A stretch of 64,000 nucleotides of DNA, taken from assembly GCA_963718195.1 (NCBI GenBank), contig CAVQYQ010000006.1, forward strand, positions 310,001 through 374,000, written 5' to 3'. The notes under the pieces were generated by a model. The model was not told where the DNA came from and ran no database searches. It was given only the letters and a program-made list of their open reading frames with translations. The first letter of the stretch is position 1. The number at the start of each line of letters is the position of its first letter. Both the position numbers and the translations under genes were made by a program. This document shows positions 46,050 through 59,100 of the stretch, piece by piece. The stretch comes from MADRE3 sp963718195. GTDB taxonomy: Bacteria; Desulfobacterota; Desulfobulbia; Desulfobulbales; Desulfocapsaceae.

Positions 46050-49000
46050 ATTTATCTGCAAACGTCACCTATGCAATAACTAACGACCCGTCGGGTGCAT
46101 TTGAGATTGATACGGAGCTCTGGGTGTTGTAACGTTAGCAACAACTGGAGTTCTCGATTTTGAAACCGTTCCTTCGGTGGACCTTGAAATAACGGCAACA
46201 TCTGATGACGGTTCAAGCAGTACAGAAATTTTCACGATCAACATACTCGATGCCAACGAGGCCGGCGTCGGACCGATCTCCGACACAAATACTGATGCAG
46301 ATCAAGTTTCAGAAGATGCAGCAAACGGTACATTTGTCGGCATAACCGCATTTGCCGATGACCCTGATACATCGGATCAAGTCACCTATTCGCTTTCCAA
46401 CAATGCCGGTGGAGCATTTGCAATCAATGCAACAACCGGTGAGGTCAGTGTCGCAGATACTATCTTATTGATTATGAAAGCGATCAATCACTTGATATCG
46501 AAGTTACTGCCGAATCGACTGACGGTTCTTCAACTACCCAAGTCTATACAATAAATGTACTTGATTTCAACGAGTTCGCTATCACCCAGGTCACAGATAG
46601 CGATACCAGTGCCAATGAGGTATCAGAGGCTGCTCTGGCAGGAACCGTAGTTGGCCTTACTGCCTTTGCCGAAGACGCAGATCTATCTGCAAGCGTCACC
46701 TACTCTATAACCAACGATCCGTCCGGTGCCTTTGAGATCGATGAAACAACCGGTGTTGTGACAGTAGCAACTGCCGGAGTTCTCGATTTTGAAACCGTTC
46801 CTTCGATAGACCTTGAGATAACGGCAACATCTGATGACGGTTCAAGCAGCACGGAAATTTTCACGATCAACATACTCGACGCCAACGAAGCCGGCGTCGG
46901 TCCGATCTCGGACACAAATACTGATGCAGATCAAGTTTCAGAAGATGCAGCAAACGGAACATTTGTGGGTATTACCGCATTTGCCGATGACCCTGATACT
47001 TCGATGATCAAGTCACCTATTCGCTTTCCAACGATGCCGGTGGAGCATTTGCAATAGACGCAACTCCGGTGAGGTGAGTGTCGCTGACACTACTCATATT
47101 GATTACGAAAGCTGATCAATCACTTGAAATCGAGGTTACCGCTGAATCGACTGACGGTTCTTCAACTACTCAAGTTTATACAATAGATGTCCTCGATTTT
47201 AACGAGTTCGCTATCACCCAGGTCACTGATAGTGATACTGGTGCAAATGAAGTCTCAGAGGCTGCTCTGGCTGGAACTGTAGTTGGTATAACGGCCTTTG
47301 CTGAGGACGCTCGATCTATTCAGTAAATGTCACTTATGCAGATAACCAACGACCCGTCTGGTGCCTTTGAGATCGATACGGACTCGGGTGTTGTAACGTT
47401 AGCAACAACTGGCCTGCTTGACTTCGAAACCGTTCCTTCGGTGGACCTGGAAATTACCGCTACTTCAGACGACGGCTCAAGCAGTATTGAACTCTTTACC
47501 ATCAACATACTCGATGCCAACGAGGCCGGCGTCGGACCGATCTCCGACACCAATCCTGCTGCTGATGAAGTATCTGAAGATGCCGTAAACGGCGTCTTTG
47601 TTGGGATAACCGCTTTTGCCGATGACCCTGATACGAGTGATCAAATCACCTATTCACTTTCCAATAATGCCGGTGGTGCGTTTGAAATCAATGCAACAAC
47701 GGGTGAAGTCAGTGTCGCTGATACCGATCTTATTGATTACGAAAGTGATCAATCACTTGAGATCGAAGTTACTGCTGAATCGACTGACGGTTCTTCAACC
47801 ACCCAAGTTTATACAATAAATGTTCTTGATTTCAACGAGTTCGCTATCACCCAGATCACAGATAGCGATACCAGTGCCAATGAGGTATCAGAGGCAGCTC
47901 TGGCAGGAACCGTAGTTGGTGTTAACGGCCTTTGCAGAAGACGCAGATCTATCTGCAAACGTTACCTATGCGATCACCAACGATCCGTCAGGTGCCTTTG
48001 AGATTGATGAGACAACCGGTGTTGTGACAGTAGCAACTGCCGGAGTCCTCGATTTTGAAACTGTTCCTACGATAGACCTTGAGATAACGGCAACATCTGA
48101 TGACGGTTCAAGCAGTTCAGAAATTTTCACGATCAACATTCTCGACGCTAACGAGGCCGGTGTCGGGCCAATCTCGGATACAAATACTGATGTAGATGAA
48201 ATCTCTGAAGATGCAGTAAACGGGACATTTGTGGGTATTACCGCTTTTGCCGATGATCCTGATACTGCCGATCAGATAACCTACTCACTTTCCAATAATG
48301 CTGGTGGTGCGTTTGCAATCAATGCAACAACGGGTGAAGTCAGCGTGGCTGATACCGATCTTATCGACTATGAGAGCTGCTCAATCAATTGATATTGAGG
48401 TTACTGCCGAATCGACTGACGGTTCTTCAACTACCCAAGTCTACACGATAAATATCCTTGATTTCAACGAGTTCGCTATCACCCAAGTTACGGATAGCGA
48501 TACAGGTACCAATGAGGTATCAGAGGCTGCTCTGGCTGGAACTGTAGTTGGTGTGACGGCCTTTGCAGAGGACCTCGATTTATCTCATAACGTCACCTAT
48601 GCAATAACTAGCGACCCTTCGGGTGCCTTCGAGATCGATACGGACTCGGGTGTTGTAACGTTAGCAACAACTGGCCTGCTTGACTTCGAAACAGTTCCTT
48701 CGGTGGACCTGGAAATTACCGCTACTTCAGACGACGGCTCGAGCAGTATTGAAATCTTTACCATCAACATACTCGATGCCAACGAAGCTGGTGTTGGGCC
48801 AATCTCGGATACAAATACTGATGCAGATCAAGTTTCAGAAGATGCAGCAAACGGTACATTTGTCGGCATAACCGCATTTGCTGATGACCCTGATACAGCT
48901 GATCAAGTAACCTATTCGCTTTCCAACAATGCCGGTGGAGCATTTGCAATAGATGCATCAACGGGTGAAGTCAGTGTCGCTGACACCGATCTTATTGATT

Positions 49001-52000
49001 ACGAAAGTGATCAAGCACTTGAAATCGAAGTTACTGCTGAATCTACTGACGGTTCTTCAACCACCCAGGTTTATACAATTAGACGTCCTCGACTTTAACG
49101 AGTTCACCATTACCCAGGTCACTGACAGTAATACCGGTGCAAATGAAGTTTCAGAGGCTGCTCTTGCAGGAACCGTAGTTGGTCTTACTGCCTTTGCTGA
49201 AGACGCTGATCTTTCAGAAAATGTTACTTACGAGATCACCAATGATCCGTCTGGTGCCTTTGAGATCGATACAGACATCGGGTGTTGTAACGTTAGCAAC
49301 AACTGGCCTGCTTGATTTCGAAACCGTTCCTTCGGTGGACCTGGAAATTACCGCTACTTCAGACGACGGCTCAAGCAGTATTGAGCTCTTTACCATCAAC
49401 ATACTCGATGCCAACGAGGCCGGCGTCGGACCGATCTCCGACACCAATCCTGCTGCTGATGAAGTATCTGAAGATGCGTAAACGGAACATTTGTTGGTAT
49501 AACTGCTTTTGCCGATGACCCTGATACTTCCGATCAGGTAACCTATTCACTTTCCAATAATGCCGGTGGTGCGTTTGCAATCAATGCAACGACCGGTGAA
49601 GTCAGTGTCGCTGACACCGACTCTTATTGATTACGAAAGTGATCAATCACTTGATATCGAAGTTACTGCTGAATCGACTGACGGTTCTTCAACCACCCAA
49701 GTTTATACAATTAATGTCCTCGATTTCAACGAGTTCACTATCACCCAGGTCACTGATAGTGATACCGGTGCAAATGAAGTTTCCGAGGCTGCTCTGGCTG
49801 GAACTGTAGTTGGTCTGACGGCCTTTGCAGAGGACGCTCGATTTATCTGCATAACGTCACCTACTGCGATAACCAACGACCCGTCGGGTGCCTTCGAGAT
49901 CGATGAAAGACTCCGGTGTTGTAACGTTAGCAACAACTGGCGTGCTCGATTTCGAAACCGATCCTTCGGTAAACCTTGAAATAACGGCAACATCTGATGA
50001 CGGTTCGAGCAGCACGGAAATCTTTCACGATCAACATACTCGATGCCAACGAAGCCGGCGTCGGACCAATCTCCGACACAAATCCTGATGCAGATCAAGT
50101 TTCTGAAAATGCAGTAAATGGGACATTTGTGGGTATAACCGCTTTTGCCGATGATCCTGACACATCTGATCAAGTAACCTATTCGCTTTCAAACAATGCC
50201 GGTGGAGCATTTGCAATCAATGCAACAACCGGTGAAGTCAGTGTCGCTGATACTACTCTTATTGATTATGAAAGCGATCAATCACTTGATATCGAGGTTA
50301 CCGCCGAATCGACTGACGGTTCTTCAACTACTCAAGTTTATACAATAAATGTCCTCGATTTTAACGAGTTCGCTATCACCCAGGTCACTGATAGTGATTC
50401 TAATGCCAATGAGGTTTCCGAGGCTGCTCTGGCAGGAACCGTAGTTGGCGTTAACGGCCTTTGCCGAAGACGCAGATCTATCTGCAAACGTCACCTACGC
50501 GATCACCAACGACCCGTCCGGTGCCTTTGAGATTGATGAGACAACCGGTGTTGTGACAGTAGCAACTGCCGGAGTCCTCGATTTTGAAACCGTTCCTACG
50601 ATAGACCTTGAGATAACGGCAACATCTGATGATGGTTCAAGCAGTACAGAAATTTTTACGATCAACATCCTCGACGCCAACGAAGCAGGCGTCGGACCGA
50701 TCTCCGACACAAATACCGATGCAGATCAAGTTTCAGAAGATGCAGCAAACGGAACATTTGTTGGCATAACCGCTTTTGCCGATGACCCTGATACAACTGA
50801 TCAAGTCACCTACTCACTTTCCAACAATGCCGGTGGAGTGTTTGCCATCAATTCAACAACCGGTGAGGTAAGCGTCGCCAGATACCGATCTTATTGATTA
50901 CGAAAGCGCTCAATCACATCAAATTGAAGTTACCGCTGAATCGACTGACGGTTCTTCAACTACCCAAGTTTATACAATAGATGATTCTCGATTTTAACGA
51001 GTTCGCCATCACCCAGGTCACTGACAGTGATTCTGGTGCCAATGAAGTCTCAGAGGCTGCTCTGGCTGGAACCGTAGTTGGCCTTACTGCCTTTGCTGAA
51101 GACACAGATCTATCTGCAAACGTCACCTACTCTATAACCAACGATCCGTCAGGTGCCTTTGAGATCGATGAAGTATCCGGTGTTGTGACAGTAGCTACTG
51201 CCGGTATTCTCGATTTTGAAACCGTTCCTTCAATTGACCTTGAGATTACTGCTACCTCTGATGATGGCTCAAGCAGCACGGAAATTTTCACGATCAACAT
51301 ACTCGACGCCAACGAAGCAGGCGTCGGACCGATCTCGGATACAAATGGTGCTGCAGATCAAGTTTCAGAAGACGCGGCAAACGGTGACATTTGTCGGCAT
51401 AACCGCATTTGCCGATGACCCTGATATTTCCGATCGACGTCACCTACTCGCTTTCCAACGATGCCGGTGGACTATTTGCCATCAGATTCAAGCTACCGGA
51501 GTGGTAACCGTTGCCAGTCAGCTTGATTACGAAACTGCTCAGTCTCATCAAATTGAAGTTACCGCTGAATCAACCGACGGTTCTTCAACTACTCAAGTTT
51601 ATACAATAGATGTCCTCGATTTTAACGAGTACGCCATCACCCAGGTCACTGATAGCGATACAGGTGCCAATGAGGTATCAGAAGCTGCTCTGGCTGGAAC
51701 TGTAGTTGGTGTAACGGCCTTTGCAGAGGACCTCGATTTATCTCATAACGTCACCTATGCAATAACTAGCGACCCTTCGGGTGCCTTCGAGATCGATACG
51801 GACTCGGGTGTTGTAACGTTAGCAACAACTGGCCTGCTTGACTTCGAAACCGTTCCTTCGGTGGACCTGGAAATTACCGCTACTTCAGACGACGGCTCAA
51901 GCAGTATTGATCTTTACCATCAACATACTCGATGCCAACGAGGCCGGCGTCGGACCGATCTCCGACACCAATCCTGCTGCTGATGAAGTATCTGAAGATG

Positions 52001-53376
52001 CCGTAAACGGCGTCTTTGTTGGGATAACCGCTTTTGCCGATGACCCTGATACGAGTGATCAAATCACCTATTCACTTTCCAATAATGCCGGTGGTGCGTT
52101 TGAAATCAATGCAACAACGGGTGAAGTCAGTGTCGCTGATACCGATCTTATTGATTACGAAAGTGATCAATCACTTGAGATCGAGGTTACTGCTGAATCG
52201 ACCGACGGTTCTTCAACCACCCAAGTTTATACAATCAATGTCCTTGATTTCAACGAGTTTGCTATCACCCAGATCACTGATAGTGATACCAGTGCCAATG
52301 AGGTATCAGAGGCAGCTCTGGCTGGAACCGTAGTTGGCCTTACTGCCTTTGCCGAAGACGCAGATCTTTCTGCAAACGTCACCTATGCGATCACCAACGA
52401 TCCGTCAGGTGCCTTTGAGATTGATGAGACATCCGGTGTTGTGACAGTTAGCAACTGCCGGAGTTCTCGATTTTGAAACCGTTCCTTCGGTAAACCTTGA
52501 GATAACGGCAACCTCTGATGACGGTTCAAGCAGTCGGAAATTTTCACGATCAACATACTCGACGCCAACGAAGCAGGCGTCGGTCCGATCTCTGACACAA
52601 ATACTGCTGCAGATCAAGTTTCAGAAGATGCAGCAAATGGAACATTTGTGGGTATAACCGCTTTTGCCGATGACCCTGATACGCTCAGATCAAGTAACCT
52701 ATTCGCTTTCCAACAATGCCGGTGGAGCATTTGCAATTAACGCAACCACCGGTGAGGTGAGTGTCGCCGATACTACTCTTATTGATTATGAAAGCGATCA
52801 ATCACTTGATATCGAGGTTACCGCCGAATCGACTGACGGTTCTTCAACCACTCAAGTCTATACAATAGATGTCCTCGATTTTAACGAGTTCGCTATCACC
52901 CAGGTCACTGATAGTGATACTAATGCAAATGAAGTTTCAGAGGCTGCTCTGGCTGGAACCGTAGTTGGTCTAACCGCCTTTGCAGAAGACGCTGATCTAT
53001 CAGAAAACGTCACCTACGCGATAACCAACGACCCGTCTGGTGCCTTTGAGATTGATGAAGTATCTGGTGTTGTAACAGTAGCAACAGCAGGAGTTCTCGA
53101 TTTTGAAACCGATCCTTCGGTAAACCTTGAAGTAACCGCAACATCTGATGACGGTTCGAGCAGCACGGAAATTTTCACGATCAACATACTCGATGCCAAC
53201 GAGGCCGGAGTCGGACCGATCTCGGATACAAATACTGCTGCAGATCAAGTTTCAGAAGATGCAGCAAACGGAACATTTGTGGGTATTACCGCTTTTGCCG
53301 ATGATCCTGACACCTCAGATCAAGTAACCTATTCACTTTCCAATAATGCCGGTGGAGCATTTGCAATAAACGCAAC
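46050..53376 (+). pseudogene. Giant adhesin, frame-disrupted cadherin section
   Basis: The cadherin pattern is continuous, but the frame changes about thirty times through small indels, mostly +1. Examples against clean units are +1 at 47113 (AAGCTGATC for AAGTGATC), +1 at 48380 (GAGCTGCTC for GAGCGCTC), +1 at 49079, -1 at 49479 (GATGCGTAA for GATGCCGTAA), -2 at 51909 and -1 at 53376. The longest in-frame pieces are 47327-48001, 48298-49098 and 52664-53389. I label it pseudogene because it cannot be translated as written; assembly error is the more likely explanation. Confidence 0.75.
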
Positions 53377-56193
53377 ACCGGTGAGGTAAGTGTCGCTGAT
53401 ACTAATCTTATTGATTACGAAAGTGATCAATCACTTGAGATCGAGGTTACTGCTGAATCGACCGACGGCTCTTCAACCACCCAGGTTTATACAATCAATG
53501 TCCTTGATTTCAACGAGTTTGATATCACCCAGGTCACTGATAGTGATACCGGTGCAAATGAAGTTTCCGAGGCAGCTCTCGCTGGAACCGTAGTTGGCCT
53601 AACTGCCTTTGCCGAAGACGCAGATCTATCTGCAAACGTCAGCTACTCTATAACCAACGACCCGTCCGGTGCATTTGAGATTGATGCAAGTTCTGGGGTT
53701 GTAACGGTAGCGACTACCGGAGTTCTCGATTTTGAAACCGATCCTTCGGTAAACCTTGAGGTAACGGCAACATCTGATGACGGTTCGAGCAGCACGGAAA
53801 TTTTCACGATCAACATACTCGACGCCAACGAGGCCGGAGTCGGACCAATCTCGGATACAAACACTGATGTAGATGAAATCTCTGAAGATGCAGTAAACGG
53901 GACATTTGTGGGTATTACCGCTTTTGCCGATGATCCTGATACTGCCGATCAGATAACCTACTCACTTTCCAATAATGCTGGTGGTGCGTTTGCAATCAAT
54001 GCAACAACGGGTGAAGTCAGCGTGGCTGATACCGATCTTATCGACTATGAGAGCGCTCAATCAATTGATATTGAGGTTACTGCCGAGTCGACTGACGGTT
54101 CCTCAAGCACCCAAGTCTACACGATAAACATCCTTGATTTCAACGAGTTCGCTATCACCCAAGTTACGGATAGCGATACAGGTACCAATGAGGTATCAGA
54201 AGCTGCTCTGGCTGGAACTGTAGTTGGTGTGACGGCCTTTGCAGAGGACCTCGATTTATCTCATAACGTCACCTATGCAATAACTAGCGACCCTTCGGGT
54301 GCCTTCGAGATCGATACGGACTCGGGTGTTGTAACGTTAGCAACAACTGGCCTGCTTGACTTCGAAACCGTTCCTTCGGTGGACCTGGAAATTACCGCTA
54401 CTTCAGACGACGGCTCAAGCAGTATTGAACTCTTTACCATCAACATACTCGATGCCAACGAGGCCGGCGTCGGACCGATCTCCGACACCAATCCTGCTGC
54501 TGATGAAGTATCTGAAGATGCCGTAAACGGCGTCTTTGTTGGGATAACCGCTTTTGCCGATGACCCTGATTCGAGTGATCAAATCACCTATTCACTTTCC
54601 AATAATGCCGGTGGTGCGTTTGCAATCAATGCAACAACCGGTGAGGTCAGTGTCGCTGATACCGATCTTATTGATTACGAAAGTGATCAATCACTTGAGA
54701 TCGAAGTTACTGCTGATTCGACTGACGGTTCTTCAACCACCCAAGTTTATACAATTAATGTTCTCGATTTCAACGAGTTCGCCATCACCCAGATCACAGA
54801 TAGCGATACCAGTGCCAATGAAGTATCAGAGGCAGCTCTTGCTGGAACCGTAGTTGGTGTAACGGCTTTTGCAGAAGACGCAGATCTGTCAGAAAATGTC
54901 ACTTACGAGATCACCAATGATCCGTCTGGTGCCTTTGAGATCGATGAGACAACCGGTGTTGTGACAGTAGCAACTGCCGGAGTCCTCGATTTTGAAACTG
55001 TTCCTACGATAGACCTTGAGATAACGGCAACATCTGATGATGGTTCAAGCAGTACAGAAATTTTCACGATCAACATTCTCGACGCCAACGAAGCTGGTGT
55101 CGGTCCGATCTCGGACACAAATACTGATGCAGATCAAGTTTCAGAAGATGCAGCAAACGGTACATTTGTCGGCATAACCGCATTTGCCGATGACCCTGAT
55201 ACTTCCGATCAAGTAACCTACTCGCTTTCCAACAATGCCGGTGGACTATTTGCCATAGATTCAAGCTCCGGAGTGGTAACCGTTGCCAGTCAGCTTGATT
55301 ACGAAACCGCTCAGTCTCATCAAATTGAAGTTACCGCTGAATCAACCGACGGTTCTTCAACTACTCAAGTCTATACAATAGACGTCCTTGACTTTAACGA
55401 GTTCACCATTACCCAGGTTACTGACAGTGATCCAGCAGCCAATGAAGTTTCCGAGGCTGCTCTTGCAGGAACCGTAGTTGGTCTTACTGCCTTTGCTGAA
55501 GACGCTGATCTTTCAGAAAATGTTACTTACGAGATCACCAATGATCCGTCTGGTGCCTTTGAGATCGATACGGACTCGGGTGTTGTAACGTTAGCAACAA
55601 CTGGCCTGCTTGACTTCGAAACCGTTCCTTCGGTGGACCTGGAAATTACCGCTACTTCAGACGACGGCTCAAGCAGTATTGAAATCTTTACCATCAACAT
55701 ACTCGATGCCAACGAGGCCGGCGTCGGACCGATCTCCGACACCAATCCTGCTGCTGATGAAGTATCTGAAGATGCCGTAAACGGCGTCTTTGTTGGGATA
55801 ACCGCTTTTGCCGATGACCCTGATTCGAGTGATCAAATCACCTATTCACTTTCCAATAATGCCGGTGGTGCGTTTGAAATCAATGCAACAACGGGTGAAG
55901 TCAGTGTCGCTGATACCGATCTTATTGATTACGAAAGTGATCAATCACTTGAAATCGAAGTTACTGCTGAATCTACTGACGGTTCTTCAACCACCCAAGT
56001 TTATACAATAAATGTATTTGATTTCAATGAGTTCGCTATCACCCAGATCACAGATAGCGATACCAGTGCCAATGAGGTATCAGAGGCTGCTCTTGGCAGG
56101 AACCGTAGTTGGGTTAACGGCCTTTGCCGAAGACGCAGATCTATCTGCAAACGTCACTTATGCGATCACCAACGACCCGTCCGGTGCCTTTGA
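53377..56193 (+). CDS. Giant adhesin, internal open segment (cadherin-like domains)
   Basis: This clean frame begins after the -1 indel at 53376 and carries about nine cadherin-like domains. The adhesin pattern ends near 56095, where a +1 (CTCTTGGCAGG for CTCTTGCAGG) moves it into the next frame; the last ~30 codons to 56193 are out of phase. There is no native start here. An ATG-like start at 53908 would be an annotation artefact. Confidence 0.75.
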   Translation, partial: TGEVSVADTNLIDYESDQSLEIEVTAESTDGSSTTQVYTINVLDFNEFDITQVTDSDTGANEVSEAALAGTVVGLTAFAEDADLSANVSYSITNDPSGAFEIDASSGVVTVATTGVLDFETDPSVNLEVTATSDDGSSSTEIFTINILDANEAGVGPISDTNTDVDEISEDAVNGTFVGITAFADDPDTADQITYSLSNNAGGAFAINATTGEVSVADTDLIDYESAQSIDIEVTAESTDGSSSTQVYTINILDFNEFAITQVTDSDTGTNEVSEAALAGTVVGVTAFAEDLDLSHNVTYAITSDPSGAFEIDTDSGVVTLATTGLLDFETVPSVDLEITATSDDGSSSIELFTINILDANEAGVGPISDTNPAADEVSEDAVNGVFVGITAFADDPDSSDQITYSLSNNAGGAFAINATTGEVSVADTDLIDYESDQSLEIEVTADSTDGSSTTQVYTINVLDFNEFAITQITDSDTSANEVSEAALAGTVVGVTAFAEDADLSENVTYEITNDPSGAFEIDETTGVVTVATAGVLDFETVPTIDLEITATSDDGSSSTEIFTINILDANEAGVGPISDTNTDADQVSEDAANGTFVGITAFADDPDTSDQVTYSLSNNAGGLFAIDSSSGVVTVASQLDYETAQSHQIEVTAESTDGSSTTQVYTIDVLDFNEFTITQVTDSDPAANEVSEAALAGTVVGLTAFAEDADLSENVTYEITNDPSGAFEIDTDSGVVTLATTGLLDFETVPSVDLEITATSDDGSSSIEIFTINILDANEAGVGPISDTNPAADEVSEDAVNGVFVGITAFADDPDSSDQITYSLSNNAGGAFEINATTGEVSVADTDLIDYESDQSLEIEVTAESTDGSSTTQVYTINVFDFNEFAITQITDSDTSANEVSEAALGRNRSWVNGLCRRRRSICKRHLCDHQRPVRCL

Positions 56194-59100
56194 GATTGAT
56201 GAAACATCCGGTGTTGTGACACTAGCAACGGCAGGAGTTCTCGATTTTGAAACCGATCCTTCGGTAAACCTTGAGGTAACGGCAACATCTGATGACGGTT
56301 CGAGCAGCACGGAAATTTTCACGATCAACATACTCGATGCCAACGAGGCAGGCGTCGGACCGATCTCGGATACAAATACCGATGCAGATCAAGTTTCAGA
56401 AGATGCAGTAAACGTTACATTTGTCGGCATAACCGCATTTGCTGATGACCCTGATTCGAGTGATCAAATCACCTATTCACTTTCCAATAATGCCGGTGGT
56501 GCGTTTGAAGTCAATGCAACAACGGGTGAAGTCAGTGTCGCTGATACCAATCTTATTGATTACGAAAGTGATCAAGCACTTGAGATCGAAGTTACTGCTG
56601 ATTCGACTGACGGTTCTTCAACCACCCAAGTTTATACAATAGAGATTCTCGATTTTAACGAGTTCGCTATCACCCAGATCACAGATAGCGATACCAGTGC
56701 CAATGAGGTATCAGAGGCAGCTCTTGCTGGAACCGTAGTTGGTGTAACGGCTTTTGCAGAAGATGCAGATCTGTCAGAAAATGTTACTTACGAGATCACC
56801 AATGATCCGTCTGGTGCCTTTGAGATCGATGAGACAACCGGTGTTGTGACAGTAGCAACTGCCGGAGTCCTCGATTTTGAAACTGTTCCTACGATAGACC
56901 TTGAGATAACGGCAACATCTGATGACGGTTCAAGCAGTTCAGAAATTTTCACGATCAACATTCTCGACGCCAACGAGGCCGGAGTCGGTCCAATCTCTGA
57001 CACAAATACCGATGCAGATCAAGTTTCAGAAGATGCAGCAAACGGTACATTTGTCGGGATAACCGCCTTTGCCGATGACCCTGATACGAGTGATCAAATC
57101 ACCTATTCACTTTCCAATAATGCCGGTGGTGCGTTTGATATCAATGCAACAACGGGTGAAGTCAGTGTCGCTGATACCGATCTTATTGATTACGAAAGTG
57201 ATCAATCACTTGAAATCGAAGTTACTGCTGAATCTACTGACGGTTCTACAACCACCCAGGTTTATACAATTAATGTTCTCGATTTCAACGAGTTCGCTAT
57301 CACCCAGGTCACAGATAGCGATACTGGTGCTAATGAAATATCCGAGGTAGCTCTGGCTGGAACTGTTGTTGGCCTAACGGCCTTTGCAGAGGACCTTGAT
57401 TTATCTCATAACGTCACCTATGCAATCACCGACGATTCCTCGGGTGCCTTTGAGATCGATGAAACATCTGGTGTTGTAACATTAGCAACAGCCGACGTTC
57501 TTGATTATGAGACCGTTCCTTCGGTTGATCTTGAAATAACCGCTACTTCTGGCGACGGCTCAAGCAGTACCGAACTCTTCACCATTAACATTCTTGATGC
57601 TAACGAGGCCGGTGTCGGACCGATCTCTGATACTAATATTACGGATAATGAAGTATCTGAAGATGCCGTAAACGGAGTGTTTGTTGGGATAACCGCTTTT
57701 GCCGATGACCCAGATACTTCCGACATCGTCACCTACAGACTTTCCGATGATGCCGATGGTGCGTTTGCAATCAATGCATCAACGGGTGAGGTCAGTGTCG
57801 CTGACACCAACATTATTGATTACGAAAGTGATCAATCACTTGATATCGAAGTTACTGCTGATTCGACTGACGGTTCTTCAACCACCCAAGTTTATACAAT
57901 AAATGTCCTCGATTTTAACGAGTTCGCTATCACTCAGGTTACGGATAGTGATACTGGTGCAAATGAAGTTTCCGAGGCTGCACTGGCTGGAACCGCAGTT
58001 GGTGTAACGGCTTTTGCAGAAGACCTCGATTACTCTGATGATGTTATTTACTCGATAACTAACGACCCTTCAGGTGCCTTTGAGATTGATGAAACAACCG
58101 GTGTTGTGAGCGTTGCTGCAGCTCTCGATTATGAGACTGCTAACGAGCATACCATTACGGTCCGTGCAACCAGTTCGGATGGCAGCACTAACACAAGAGA
58201 TTTCACAATTTCAGTCACCGATGTATCAGAAAACCTAAAAGTTGGTTCTGAGATCCAAATCAATACATATACTAATTCAGATCAAAATCATCCTGTCATC
58301 ACCAGTCTAACGACTGGAGGCTTTGTCGCTTCCTGGGAATCTGTTGATCAGGATGGAAGTGGTCCAGGAATTTTTGCTCAACTTTATGATAGTCAAGGAA
58401 ACAGGGTCAATGAGGAATTCCGGGTTAATACCAGGATAATGCAGGAACAGAGTCAACCTGAGATTACTCAATTAGCCGGCGGTGGCTTTGTGGTTACCTG
58501 GCATTCTGATGACCAGGATACTCCCGGAAGTTATGGGATTTATGCCCAGGTTTATGATAATGAAGGCAATACGGTTGGCAACGAGTTAAGAGCAAATAGT
58601 TTCACAGCAAATGATCAGTATCTTCCTTCGATTGCTGGACTGACCGATGGTGGTTTTGTTATCACCTGGGAATCATATACACAGGATAACAGCGGTGCAG
58701 GGATCTACGGACAACGCTTTGACAACCTCGGAGTGACGGTCGGAACCGAATTCATCATCAACACCTATACTGACTCAGATCAGCAGTCTTCATCAGTTGC
58801 CAGCCTTCCCGGTAACGGGTTTGTCGTTACCTGGGATTCAGACGGCCAGGACGGAAGTGGTCGGGGAATTTACGGCCAGATCTTTGATAGTTCCGGTAAC
58901 CGCAGTGGCAGTGAATTTCTGATAAACACCTATACCGATGGGCTGCAGCGCTATCCTGCAGTTACTGGTCTGGTGGGTGGTGCTTTTGTTGTTACGTGGG
59001 ATTCTGATATTCAGGATGGCGATGGTCTGGGAACGTATGGTCAGCTATTCGACACGGTCGGTAACCTCGTTGGTGATGAATTTCAGGTAAACACCTATAC

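Larger units (their letters stand above)
45040..58230 (+). repeat. Cadherin-like array with 630-nt two-domain period
   Basis: Two alternating ~105-residue domain types repeat. Type A runs from DANEAGVGPISDTN to YTINVLDFNE. Type B runs from FAITQVTDSDTGANEVSEAA to FTINILDANE. The DANEAGVGPISDTN linker occurs 20 times from 45615 to 57596; clean neighbours are exactly 630 bases apart. Each domain has cadherin-like D-x-D/DxNE calcium motifs and G-x-F-x-I-D-x-x-T-G-x-V strands. Several units are almost identical at DNA level. Confidence 0.93.

Noticed and set aside
46023..50455. Programmed +1 frameshifting at GTTAAC
   Set aside because: Dozens of other indels of varied type surround these sites and the long form looks like a blend of two unit variants.
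46080..56343. Many minus-strand frames of 60-75 codons beginning SEIGPTPASLASSM
   Set aside because: They are the reverse-strand reading of the repeated cadherin linker and recur with it; no ribosome sites.
45040..58230. Regularly spaced repeats that could suggest a CRISPR array
   Set aside because: The period is 630 bases, the repeats encode cadherin-like protein, and there are no unique spacers or cas genes.
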